Source: Candidatus Heimdallarchaeota archaeon (GTDB lineage: Archaea > Asgardarchaeota > Heimdallarchaeia > JABLTI01). Taken from it: DNA of 64,000 bases. Within the stretch, counting starts at the first letter, position 1. Every line of letters begins with the position of its first letter. This document shows positions 1 to 8,001 of this stretch, in pieces. Made by a program: the position numbers and the translations under genes. The notes under the pieces were generated by a model. That model did no database searches. It worked only from the letters and a program-made list of their open reading frames with translations, and was not told the DNA's origin. The stretch is from positions 1 through 64,000 of the forward strand of contig JAGXNT010000013.1 in assembly GCA_019894765.1 (NCBI GenBank), read 5' to 3'.

Positions 1-479
1 AAAATCTAATTTCCGGTTATAAAGCTCAAGCAGATATTATGAATTCAATTATTCAAAAAATGATTGCTGATAGAGGATTGAGAGATGGGGAAAGTATGAT
101 TGTGGAATATCTTCATTTCTTACCAACTCAATTCAATTCAGATCTATTGAAACATCCAAGTTTAATACCAGTTATCTTGCAAATAACAGAGAAGGAACTC
201 TATAAAGAACGCATTAAATTGCGCTCAAAATATTCTCATCTCAGAAATTCTGGTGAGCGACTTATTTCAGAAGTCGATAAGTATCTTCAGATGCAAGAAT
301 ATCTTTGCTCTGAAGCTATTAAATTTAAAATACCAGTAGTCAGTGTAAATGATTTTGTAGAGGGATATGAAACCATCTTAGATATCGTTTTAGGACGAAT
401 CAAGAAATTAAATGAATTAAAAGACTATACAGATCGAATAAACCTAGTTGAAGAAATTAAGAAAGAGCGAAAAGCTTGA
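1..479 (+). CDS. 2-phosphoglycerate kinase-like P-loop kinase, C-terminal part (5' end outside window)
   Basis: The frame is open from base 3, so the gene starts upstream of the window. What is visible resembles the C-terminal half of archaeal 2-phosphoglycerate kinases: a strand reading SMIVEYLHFLP where the family has an IEGVH-LVPG segment, then a helix rich in charged residues (ELYKERIKLRSKY), a YLQMQEYL helix and a FKIPVV strand. The P-loop would lie upstream. The gene ends 15 bp before a mevalonate 3-kinase homologue on the same strand. From memory, the second kinase of the Thermoplasma mevalonate route (mevalonate-3-phosphate 5-kinase) is also a P-loop kinase of this general type, so the pair may act in sequence. 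That function is inferred from context. A true 2-phosphoglycerate kinase, which makes the cyclic 2,3-diphosphoglycerate precursor, remains possible. Confidence 0.6.
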   Translation, partial: NLISGYKAQADIMNSIIQKMIADRGLRDGESMIVEYLHFLPTQFNSDLLKHPSLIPVILQITEKELYKERIKLRSKYSHLRNSGERLISEVDKYLQMQEYLCSEAIKFKIPVVSVNDFVEGYETILDIVLGRIKKLNELKDYTDRINLVEEIKKERKA

Positions 480-494
480 TTTCTGATATTTCAA

Positions 495-1469
495 ATGGTG
501 CTAAAAATGGAAAAGATTTCTACAGTCGTTGCATACCCAACAATTCCAATCATATTTTTAGGCGGAATTAATCCTGATAGAACACCACTTTATGATACAA
601 TGGGCTTAGCAGTTACTAATAAGGAAGAAACAACAAGAACAGAGACAACTGTGAAATTTACTAGTGAAAAGGAAAAATCTGAGATAAAGTTCTTTTTAGA
701 TAAACAAGAGTTAACTGGAATACGAGGATCGCAAATCATAGATTCCATTGAAGCATTTATGAGCAAGAATAAAATACAAGCAAATATCCATATTGAATCT
801 AATAATTATAATATTTTTAGTGGAAGCTCAGATTCAGGTTTAGCTGCTTTATTCACAGCACTAAACGATGTATTTGGATTAAATTATTCAAAAGAAGAGA
901 TTCTGAAATACTCTATGAAAGGTTCTGAAAGTGCAGGTAGAAGTTTATATGGGGGTTTAACTCTAACCAAAGCCAATGAAAAACCATTGAAAGTGATTCA
1001 ACTCGCTTCTGAAAAAGTATTATCGGAAATTAAACTATTCTCTGTACCTTTTCATTATGATACAAGAATTTCTGCAGACGAAATCCATGCAGGAATAATA
1101 AAGAATCCACAATTCTCAGACAGAGTGAAAAGCATACCAAATTGGGTTGAACGGATTAAGAAAGCTCTTAAAAATAAAGACTTTGTTGAGCTATTAAAGA
1201 CAGCTGAAGAAAACATCCAAAATGCACATGAATTACTTGAGGGAGTAGAAATCAGAGTTAGGAAACCTGATATGTTAAAATTATGTGATCATGTCAAACA
1301 AATGCGAGAGGAGAAGATTGAAGCCTATTATCTCATAGGAGGAGGGAATCTTGTTACAATTGCCACAACAAATATTTTTGCAAAAGCTGTTTCGCGTTTT
1401 CTATCAAAATATCAGTGGAATTATTATGAATTCAAAGTAGCAAGTGCTCCAAAAATCATTAAAAACTAA
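495..1469 (+). CDS. mevalonate 3-kinase-like GHMP family enzyme (Thermoplasma type)
   Basis: This is a GHMP-fold protein of the diphosphomevalonate decarboxylase family. N-terminal AYPTIPIIFLGGI (13-25), SGSSDSG (109-115) and SESAGRSLYGG (144-154) follow the remembered Thermoplasma acidophilum mevalonate 3-kinase (Ta1305) almost position by position. Where true decarboxylases carry the catalytic Asp in a T-x-D-A-G-P-N loop, this protein has LIGGGN (about 280-285), so that Asp is absent, and the N-terminal Lys of the IKYWGK motif is also replaced. The enzyme should therefore phosphorylate mevalonate at the 3-OH rather than decarboxylate. It follows a P-loop kinase by 15 bp, probably as an operon. 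A second ATG at 507 has a GGTG box 6 nt upstream and may be the real start. Mevalonate-3,5-bisphosphate decarboxylase is the main alternative within the same family. Confidence 0.75.
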   Translation: MVLKMEKISTVVAYPTIPIIFLGGINPDRTPLYDTMGLAVTNKEETTRTETTVKFTSEKEKSEIKFFLDKQELTGIRGSQIIDSIEAFMSKNKIQANIHIESNNYNIFSGSSDSGLAALFTALNDVFGLNYSKEEILKYSMKGSESAGRSLYGGLTLTKANEKPLKVIQLASEKVLSEIKLFSVPFHYDTRISADEIHAGIIKNPQFSDRVKSIPNWVERIKKALKNKDFVELLKTAEENIQNAHELLEGVEIRVRKPDMLKLCDHVKQMREEKIEAYYLIGGGNLVTIATTNIFAKAVSRFLSKYQWNYYEFKVASAPKIIKN

Positions 1470-1592
1470 ACTTTGAAGGAATAATTTAATTATTAGTTTT
1501 TTCAATCTTTAATAGAGTAAAAAAAAGAAAACCAGTTTTTAAATAGAAATGGTCTTCTTCGATAAAATTCTATTAGAGCGAGGTCAGATTAA

Positions 1593-2033
1593 ATGGCAAA
1601 AAAAGATAAGAAAATTTCAAAAATAACTATTGCAAAAATGTTAAAACTCGAACCAATGAAATCAGTTCAATTAACAAGTGAATTCCTCGAAGCACTTAAA
1701 CCAGAAGCTGGGAATTATGCTGTAATTATACTTACTCCAAACACCAAAATAATTCGGATTATACCAACTTCTACAAATAAAGCATACAAAATTGCTATTG
1801 ATATTGGAAAGTTGACACCTGATTTCCTCAGAAGAATTGGGAATCTCTTCTTAAAACTGGGAGTTAAAGCACTTTACTCTACAGGCCTTTGCTTCATGGA
1901 AGAAAAGTGTGTTTTTGATGGCTATATTGATTCAGAAGAATTTGATAAAATTGATGTCGAAAACTTAAAAGCTGAAATAATGGCTGTTGAAGGTATAACT
2001 GGATTAGATATTACTATTCTTGAAGCTGAATAA
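1593..2033 (+). CDS. conserved hypothetical protein with ACT-like C-terminal domain
   Basis: I do not recognise a named family. The protein has 146 residues. The first 60 resemble an AbrB/SpoVT-like beta segment (KSVQLTSEFLEALKP followed by strands ending IIRIIPT). Residues from about 68 on alternate beta-alpha-beta-beta-alpha-beta like an ACT domain. The most distinctive part is YSTGLCFMEEKCVFDGY near residue 97, with two cysteines spaced by six. The same block occurs in the protein at 7432-7845 (YSTGLCLVDDVCVWEGF), so the two are paralogues. It stands alone on the plus strand, with a 123-bp AT-rich leader, and converges on the RHH protein gene. The likely role is small-molecule sensing or regulation, by inference from the ACT-like fold. 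Confidence 0.6.
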   Translation: MAKKDKKISKITIAKMLKLEPMKSVQLTSEFLEALKPEAGNYAVIILTPNTKIIRIIPTSTNKAYKIAIDIGKLTPDFLRRIGNLFLKLGVKALYSTGLCFMEEKCVFDGYIDSEEFDKIDVENLKAEIMAVEGITGLDITILEAE

Positions 2034-2046
2034 TCAATTATCTTTA

Positions 2047-2556
2047 CTAATAACCCTCAATCAGTTTCCAGATTATTTTGCCATCATACTCAGTTTGTTC
2101 TGTTTTCTTCTTTGCTGCTAAACCGTTTAAAAGTTTCAAAAATTCAGCTTTTTGTATGGGGGCTTTTGCTAATTTCATTAGCTCCATAGTATACCTTGCA
2201 TACAAAGCATCTTCAAAATCAAATTTTGCTCCAGCAAAAAGATCAAGAACATCATACTCAACTGGAGTTAATTTCTCTATTCTTATTGATGCTGGTTCAT
2301 GAGTAATTGGTTTTGGAGTTATTTGTTGTGGTGCTGGTATTTTTGCAGGTTCTTTAGCTTGCACTTTATTGTCCCCTAATATTTCAAGTAGGGATTTTCC
2401 TCCCTTCTTTGTCTTGGGTAATCCGTACAATTGTGCAATAATTTCAATTGAACTTCTGGTAAAATCTTTTCTTGATTTATAGTAACCCTCTTTTGTAAGA
2501 CTATCAATAAATTCAGCAAGTTTTTTTGGAACTTGGATTGTGATTTCTTCTGACAA
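2047..2556 (-). CDS. ribbon-helix-helix protein with C-terminal helical domain, probable transcription regulator
   Basis: Residues 1-45 fit a ribbon-helix-helix DNA-binding domain: a strand ITIQVPKKLAEFIDSL, a helix, and YKSRKDFTRSSIEIIAQ. A Pro-rich linker (about 70-90, APQQITPKPITHEPA) leads to a C-terminal helical region of about 75 residues ending GKIIWKLIEGY, which reads like a winged-helix or other small helical domain. RHH proteins bind DNA as dimers through the N-terminal strand. The gene stops 13 bp from the convergent gene at 1593-2033. The upstream region to 2717 is AT-rich and could hold its own promoter. The target is unknown. Confidence 0.6.
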   Translation of the reverse strand: MSEEITIQVPKKLAEFIDSLTKEGYYKSRKDFTRSSIEIIAQLYGLPKTKKGGKSLLEILGDNKVQAKEPAKIPAPQQITPKPITHEPASIRIEKLTPVEYDVLDLFAGAKFDFEDALYARYTMELMKLAKAPIQKAEFLKLLNGLAAKKKTEQTEYDGKIIWKLIEGY

Positions 2557-2717
2557 CGATGTATCTCCAATTATTACTATACAAATTTTTGTTAATTAAA
2601 GTCACATAATATTCACATATTCGCTTTTAATATTCTACTAATTTTAAGCGATTTTTCTTAATTTTCTCTTATTACTTTATAGAATTTTTCCTTTTTTTGA
2701 TTAGATAACAGAAATTT

Positions 2718-3410
2718 TTATTCCTTAAATTCTCTTGAGACATTTGCCATTTCTTCTAGGATTTTTTCGGGATTTGCAGCTTTAACTACTCCTGATGCAA
2801 CCAAAATTCCTTTTGTTCCTAACTCGAGTGCTTTTTTAACGTCACCACTATTTGTTATACCTGCACCACAAAGAGGAACAACATCTGCATTGATTTTCTT
2901 CATTATGTCAACTGTCTCAGTTATGATTTCTGGTTGAGCAGTGCTTATGGATATTCCGGAACCAATTAATTCTGGCGGTTCTGTTGCACAGCAATTTGGT
3001 CCAAGTGCTGCAATAGCTCCTGCAATTTTTGGTGTGCTTGCACAAACACAACTAAACAAATCAAACTCTTTTGTTAATCGCAGAATTTTATCTATGCTAG
3101 CAAGCTTGATTTTTCTTTCACTATGATTAATTAATGTTCCAACTGCACCTGCTTCTTTAATTGCACCAACTAATGTATGTCCGGTATTACTCCCAGGAGT
3201 AATAGGATCTATATGCTGTGCAAAAACAGGAATATCAACTTCGGAACTAATCATTCTAATATCTGTTGCTTGTAAAGCAACTGCAATACAAACATCAGTT
3301 TTCTTCATCACTTTTTCACATATTTTTGCAAGCTCAAGAGCCTTCTTACCAGTACCTTGCGGATAAGTTTTGAAATTTACCAATAATAATGGATATGTAA
3401 TTTTACTCAT
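2718..3410 (-). CDS. tpiA: triosephosphate isomerase
   Basis: It interconverts dihydroxyacetone phosphate and glyceraldehyde 3-phosphate in glycolysis and gluconeogenesis. The 230-residue length is typical of the short archaeal form (bacterial and eukaryotic enzymes have about 250). Catalytic residues are visible: the Lys in LLVNFKTY near the N-terminus, the His in FAQHIDP, and the Glu in TEPPELIGSG (around 146). The family segment LINHSERK is intact, as is the phosphate-binding GAGI and LVASGVVKA towards the end. It is read divergently from the RNase H-like gene at 3581, and the 170-bp gap is AT-rich and should carry both promoters. Confidence 0.95.
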   Translation of the reverse strand: MSKITYPLLLVNFKTYPQGTGKKALELAKICEKVMKKTDVCIAVALQATDIRMISSEVDIPVFAQHIDPITPGSNTGHTLVGAIKEAGAVGTLINHSERKIKLASIDKILRLTKEFDLFSCVCASTPKIAGAIAALGPNCCATEPPELIGSGISISTAQPEIITETVDIMKKINADVVPLCGAGITNSGDVKKALELGTKGILVASGVVKAANPEKILEEMANVSREFKE

Positions 3411-3580
3411 TGAATCAACTCAATTAAAGCAAGAAATCTTTTTTGTTTGAATAATTTCTTTAATGTATTTAATCTTTTAGAACATTTATAGGAATTTTTT
3501 ATTAATTATTGTGATATTGAAAAATATATTAGATAAAGAAGACCAAGTTTTGTTAAAAAAGAAATTATAGGAGACATCCC

Positions 3581-4414
3581 ATGTTAATTTCCCTTGCCAC
3601 CATGGATTTTCGTTTATGCCATCTATTACGAGAGAAATTAACGCAAGAAGGTTTTAGTATTGAACAACTTCAACCAGGTGAAATGCCTTCTAAGGACTCG
3701 ATATTAGTTGTAACAACAGAGGAAGAGAATAAGCAGAAAAAAATGTCCTATAGTAATATGGTTATTCTTTCCAAAATTGAAACCCTCAATTTAGATAAAG
3801 CATATGCGAAGATTATGCTGGGTGTGGAAGGGAAAAAAATTTGGGAATCCTTGATTATAGGGGTAGATCCTGGACTTACAATTGGCATTGCAGTCATTAC
3901 TGATAGTTGTTTACAATCCACTTTAGAAACTAGGGAAATTAAAGAAGCAATCAATTTTATAATTCTCACATTAAAAAATCTACCAGCAAAAATGGCAATT
4001 ATCCGAATTGGATCTACAGGAGGATACCGTCGAGTTCTCATTCTTAATGAATTACTCAATGTAAAACCTGAACATGTTGACCTGGAAGTTGTAGATGAAT
4101 TAAATACAACCCCAGATCGTGGCCAAGAAGCTAATGATATTTTACTCGAGGTTATAAAAGAGGGTATGAAAATACCAAAAGGAAAAGATGCAACAGCAGC
4201 AATGGAAATTGCTTTTCGTCTTGGTGAAAGAGTGAAAAATCCTGAACCATGCGAAACTCCAGAGGGAGAACTTAAAGAAATTCAAGTTCTTTCTCGTCAG
4301 TACTCTAGAGGTGTTGTTACTATTTCGCGAGATCTCGCTAAAAAAGTAGCATCTGGAAGATTAACAATTGAGGAAGCAATTGCAATTCACAAATCAGAAA
4401 ATAAGTCATCTTGA
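3581..4414 (+). CDS. RNase H-fold (RuvC/YqgF-like) protein, possible nuclease
   Basis: The central and C-terminal region shows an RNase H-like fold: LIIGVDPGLTIGIAVI (92-107) matches the first strand with the invariant Asp (D96). E173 in EVVDELNTT and D203 in GKDATAAMEIAFRL are well placed for the second and third metal ligands. This D-E-D set and the final helix with DA resemble RuvC/YqgF proteins. The first 90 residues are a separate alpha/beta region that I do not recognise. The start has a good ribosome site (ATAGGAGAC, 5 nt before ATG). A SWIM zinc-finger gene follows after 61 bp on the same strand, which suggests a nucleic-acid role. Nuclease activity is inferred and no exact family name is claimed. 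Confidence 0.6.
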   Translation: MLISLATMDFRLCHLLREKLTQEGFSIEQLQPGEMPSKDSILVVTTEEENKQKKMSYSNMVILSKIETLNLDKAYAKIMLGVEGKKIWESLIIGVDPGLTIGIAVITDSCLQSTLETREIKEAINFIILTLKNLPAKMAIIRIGSTGGYRRVLILNELLNVKPEHVDLEVVDELNTTPDRGQEANDILLEVIKEGMKIPKGKDATAAMEIAFRLGERVKNPEPCETPEGELKEIQVLSRQYSRGVVTISRDLAKKVASGRLTIEEAIAIHKSENKSS

Positions 4415-4475
4415 TTTAAGTAAAGATTAGTTTATTAATAATTGACAAGTTTTACTATTAGGAGACATTTCTTAA

Positions 4476-4910
4476 TTGACGGAAAAAGAAAAAGAATTAC
4501 TTAGTACTTCTGCCAAAATGAAATCCTTCGAAGCATTTCCGGAACTACTTTCCAAAATTAAGAAAGGATCTAAGTTAACAATAAAAGATATCGAATTCTT
4601 TGAAAGCATCTTTGGTGATCGTGTTAGAAAAGCATTGGAAGTTATTGGAGCGAATGGGGTGAAAAAATACACTTTTTCTCCTTCTAGAATTTCTAGATGG
4701 ACTGTGCAAGGACAAGGAAAAGAGTATTTGGTTATAGAAAATTCATTTTGTTCCTGCAAGGATTTCTTGTTTACTGCTTTGCTCCGGAAAGAAGCACCAT
4801 CTTGTTATCATCTCTTGGCAAGAGAAATTGCAGAAAGAACAGAGCATTTTGAAAATATTACTGTTGAGGATAATTTATTTGAAGAATATATGAAACAATG
4901 GTTTGATTAG
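4476..4910 (+). CDS. SWIM zinc-finger protein (SWS1/ZSWIM7-like)
   Basis: The protein has 144 residues with a SWIM zinc motif C-x-C-x15-C-x-H: C92 and C94 (SFCSCKDFL), C110 and H112 (APSCYHLLA). The strand before it (WTVQGQGKEYLV) is the usual SWIM lead-in. The spacing and the FLFTALLRKEAPSCYHLLA helix look like ZSWIM7/SWS1, a eukaryotic partner of Rad51 paralogues in homologous recombination, and its archaeal relatives. The start is TTG, supported by GGAGAC 9 nt upstream; no ATG fits. It is probably co-transcribed with the RNase H-like gene upstream. A role in recombination or repair is inferred. Confidence 0.7.
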   Translation: MTEKEKELLSTSAKMKSFEAFPELLSKIKKGSKLTIKDIEFFESIFGDRVRKALEVIGANGVKKYTFSPSRISRWTVQGQGKEYLVIENSFCSCKDFLFTALLRKEAPSCYHLLAREIAERTEHFENITVEDNLFEEYMKQWFD

Positions 4911-4919
4911 AAAAACGTT

Positions 4920-6302
4920 TCAAGTATCTTCTGTATGTAAATGCACAACATCAAGCTGTATACATCTAGCTTGACTTTTTAAAATACTAGAAAAACTGGG
5001 ATTCGTTCTCCCTTCATCTCCTGAAATTAATTCTTTGATGTATAAACCGCCTTCTCCAACAATTTCTGCTTCAATTTCTTTTTCAGCTAATTTTTTGATC
5101 GAAACATTGTAAACCATTTTAACTCTTACGAGATCGGATCTCCGGTGTAAAACTCTTTTAGGTGTCCTTTGTTTTATCTTTGTTTCTTTTAATTCATTCT
5201 GTAGTTTAAGGTACGATTCTTCTGGTAAATCTTTGTCAAGAGTTATTTTTGCTTTGTATGTCTTTTTGGTTTTTTTCGCTAAACTCTTTATATCTTGAAC
5301 TTTTCTTTTATCAGCAAAAGAAAGATTCGAAACCTTAACTTTTTTCTTGATTTTCCTATTAACTTTCTTTTCAATTTTCCTCAAATCAATATGACGTTTT
5401 TCAGGTTCTTTTATCTCAAGAACAAAAGGTCTTCCATTACCCAACATTAACGCATCGATATCTTCTCTACCAGCTCCATGAAATCTTGAACCCGTACCAC
5501 CTGTAATTTCAAGAATTGGTTCAGCGATTAACTCTTCTACACTTTCTGTATATCGTTTCCCAGTATAACCGCATCTGACACATCCTTTACCATTACAATC
5601 GTAGCAAGGCCATCTTGTCTGTGGAATTGTTCGAATAAATTTATTGTATCTCCCATATATGAAGAGTGATCTTTTCTGAAGAGTTATTTTTTGTTTAAAT
5701 AAATCAACAATGATCGTGATATCAGGTAACTCGAAATCTGGTTCTTTATTTGTCTGGTTCATGATTAATTTGCCAAGTTCTCGAGTAAATTCTGATTTTA
5801 TACTCTCACCTTTTGTGATGTTATATTTAGCTCGAATATTGTCTTCCCTTTCAAGAATTTCAGGAGGAATTATTGCTCCAATAATGAAACTTTGATAATC
5901 TTCATTTTCAAGTTTAGAGAAAATTGGTTTAGCATATACAATTAAATTATCAAATAAATTATCACATAATTCACAGATCTTTTCAGTTGTAGAATTAGAA
6001 CTAATTTCACACTCTTTCTTTTGTAGAGATTGCTGAGCTAATATATTACCCATATTCGCTATTTTTTGACTAATATTAACTGCGTCCTTATCATCAGGAA
6101 TTTTGTCATATAATTCTAAGATTAAAGCGTTTTTTAGAATGCTTCCTCTTTCCTTATTTGTTAATCCAAAACCCACAAGAGCAAATTGTCTCCCTAAACA
6201 ATTATCGCATAATCTATTATCGGTTAGAATTTTAAGTGCAAGCTCTAGCATGTCCTTGGAATAATTCTTCCCTATTTTTAATTTTCCCATTTCTTTAATC
6301 AA
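4920..6302 (-). CDS. pus10: tRNA pseudouridine synthase Pus10
   Basis: Archaeal Pus10 makes pseudouridine 54 and 55 in the T-loop of tRNA. The 460-residue length fits. The N-terminal zinc-binding and THUMP-like region carries two CxxC pairs (LCDNCLGRQF near 32 and CELCDNLF near 111). A further Cys cluster CYDCNGKGCVRCGYTGKRY lies around 230. The catalytic domain has RFHGAGREDIDALMLGNG, containing the catalytic Asp and the Arg before it, and PFVLEIKEP. The C-terminus keeps GEGGLYIKELISGDEGRTNP. It is transcribed 11 bp downstream of thiL and converges with the SWIM gene at its 3' end. Confidence 0.95.
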   Translation of the reverse strand: MIKEMGKLKIGKNYSKDMLELALKILTDNRLCDNCLGRQFALVGFGLTNKERGSILKNALILELYDKIPDDKDAVNISQKIANMGNILAQQSLQKKECEISSNSTTEKICELCDNLFDNLIVYAKPIFSKLENEDYQSFIIGAIIPPEILEREDNIRAKYNITKGESIKSEFTRELGKLIMNQTNKEPDFELPDITIIVDLFKQKITLQKRSLFIYGRYNKFIRTIPQTRWPCYDCNGKGCVRCGYTGKRYTESVEELIAEPILEITGGTGSRFHGAGREDIDALMLGNGRPFVLEIKEPEKRHIDLRKIEKKVNRKIKKKVKVSNLSFADKRKVQDIKSLAKKTKKTYKAKITLDKDLPEESYLKLQNELKETKIKQRTPKRVLHRRSDLVRVKMVYNVSIKKLAEKEIEAEIVGEGGLYIKELISGDEGRTNPSFSSILKSQARCIQLDVVHLHTEDT

Positions 6303-6313
6303 AAAAAATCATC

Positions 6314-7315
6314 TTATTGGAAGTGTTCCCATCCTTTTGGGGAAACATCAATCAATTTTCCCTCTTTCATATATTGAATTAAACCTGGGTTCTCATTGGT
6401 TATTCTTCCAATTCTATGTATTACCTTTCCCTTTGATTCCATTAGCTTCTGTAGCTTGTGGAAATTATCTTCTTTTAATGTGAATAGTAATTCGAATTCT
6501 TCTCCAGCATGTAATGCAAGATCTTCTGCTTGTAAATTATGGTCTTTCGCAAAATCATTAACAGTTGGATCAATTGGGATATTCTCAAGAATTATACCTA
6601 AATCATTCTTATTTCTTAATAATTCATACAAACTCCATGCTAAACCATCACTACTATCAATACAGCTGTTTATTTTTCCGAACTGAGAGAATAGCAATCC
6701 TTCTTCAAGACACGCTTTTGGTTCATAAATTGCACTCGAGAATTTATTTTTCTGTTTTTCAGTTGCAGAATAATTATCTAAAAACACTTTAAATCCTGCA
6801 CCGGTCAAACCAAAATAACCTGTTGTACAGATTATATCATCTATCAAAGCACCAGAACGGAGTATAAGGTTCTTCTTTTGGCACAATCCAAGAGCTACGA
6901 TAGAAAGAATGACATCTCCAGCTGTATTTGTATCTCCACCAAGAAATTTAGTATTATAACTGTGAGCGGTTTCTCTTATACCAGTAACAAGTTCCAAAGT
7001 ATTTTCAACTGAGAAATCTCCTGGAAATACTCCAGAAGCAACTATAACTTGAGGTTGAACTCCTTTTGCTGCTAAATCGCTTATAGTCATTGTAACTGCT
7101 TTACTTCCCATTTGAGCTGGGGTCATTTTTGGAGGAGCATCAGTTTCTCTAACAAATGTATCAATATTTACAACCATTGATTGGTTCTCGGAAATTGAAT
7201 ATGCAACAGCATCATCATTAAACGGCAAGTCGCCGGAATCAACTAGTTTTTCAAACATTTTAAGTAATGCTCGTTCTCCTATATCCCCTAGATTCTTATT
7301 CATTATTGATACCAC
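6314..7315 (-). CDS. thiL: thiamine-monophosphate kinase
   Basis: ThiL phosphorylates thiamine monophosphate to thiamine diphosphate. The PurM/ThiL fold is clear: FNDDAVAY (the GDDAA position), VVNIDTFV, then AVTMTISDLAAKGVQP, the conserved SDLAA-G segment, KFLGGDTNTAG for nucleotide and metal binding, and later CIDSSDGLAWSLYELL. The C-terminal HAGEEFELLFTL (GxEEYELLF in the family) and RIGRIT are intact. The usual EGVHF segment is divergent here (VRETDAPPKMTP), so a related PurM-family activity is not excluded. Pus10 follows 11 bp downstream on the same strand. Confidence 0.85.
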   Translation of the reverse strand: MVSIMNKNLGDIGERALLKMFEKLVDSGDLPFNDDAVAYSISENQSMVVNIDTFVRETDAPPKMTPAQMGSKAVTMTISDLAAKGVQPQVIVASGVFPGDFSVENTLELVTGIRETAHSYNTKFLGGDTNTAGDVILSIVALGLCQKKNLILRSGALIDDIICTTGYFGLTGAGFKVFLDNYSATEKQKNKFSSAIYEPKACLEEGLLFSQFGKINSCIDSSDGLAWSLYELLRNKNDLGIILENIPIDPTVNDFAKDHNLQAEDLALHAGEEFELLFTLKEDNFHKLQKLMESKGKVIHRIGRITNENPGLIQYMKEGKLIDVSPKGWEHFQ

Positions 7316-7431
7316 TTCTATTTACTCTGATTTTATTCCAAATAAATCTTCCAATGAACTCATATTAGCAAACCTAATACCAAGTACTATTGTGTTAATA
7401 AATTAAAAGAAGTTGGGATAAAAAATAAGGA

Positions 7432-7845
7432 TTAGTGAGGAACTTCTGCTATAGAAACATCTTGAACTTCTTCTATTTCCTTAAGTAAACTCTTTACTTC
7501 TTCCATTGAACGTGTTAGATGTCTTTTCTCCAAGAAACCTTCCCATACACAAACATCATCAACCAAACATAAGCCTGTTGAATAAGTAATTTTGTTAGCA
7601 AATTCATTTATTTTGGCCATAATTTTAGCGACAATTCGGGAAGTTAAGGGATAAATCTTAATACCGATTTTGATAACTTCAGATTCCACTGTAAAGAAGT
7701 AAATTGCTTTAACGTTAGAAGCATACACTATCAAAATTTTGCCACTGTCACCACTCATATCTGATAGATCAGATATTACTGAATCAGGAAAAGCTATCTC
7801 TTTTGGAGATGAAACTAGTTTTGAAGCTGTTATTATGCCCTTCAA
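7432..7845 (-). CDS. conserved hypothetical protein with ACT-like domain, paralogue of the 1593-2033 product
   Basis: I do not recognise a named family. The 137 residues have the same two-part layout as the product at 1593-2033: a beta-rich first half and an ACT-like second half holding YSTGLCLVDDVCVWEGF, with the two Cys residues six apart as in the paralogue. The C-terminal helix (SMEEVKSLLKEIEEV) and last strand (DVSIAEV) also correspond. It lies between the thiL unit and the ThiI-like gene, with AT-rich gaps of more than 110 bp on both sides, so it is probably transcribed alone. A sensing or regulatory role is inferred from fold only. Confidence 0.6.
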   Translation of the reverse strand: MKGIITASKLVSSPKEIAFPDSVISDLSDMSGDSGKILIVYASNVKAIYFFTVESEVIKIGIKIYPLTSRIVAKIMAKINEFANKITYSTGLCLVDDVCVWEGFLEKRHLTRSMEEVKSLLKEIEEVQDVSIAEVPH

Positions 7846-8001
7846 TAATCATCATCCTCTTTTGTTGAACCACTCTTTCTTATACTTATTCAAAAAGATT
7901 TCTCTACATACAAATTTGGAAATTGCTGAAATTTTTTTTGTTTCCTTAAAACAATTTCTATCTGAAATTAATTAGGAAAACGGTTCAGTAAAGATTCTGA
8001 G

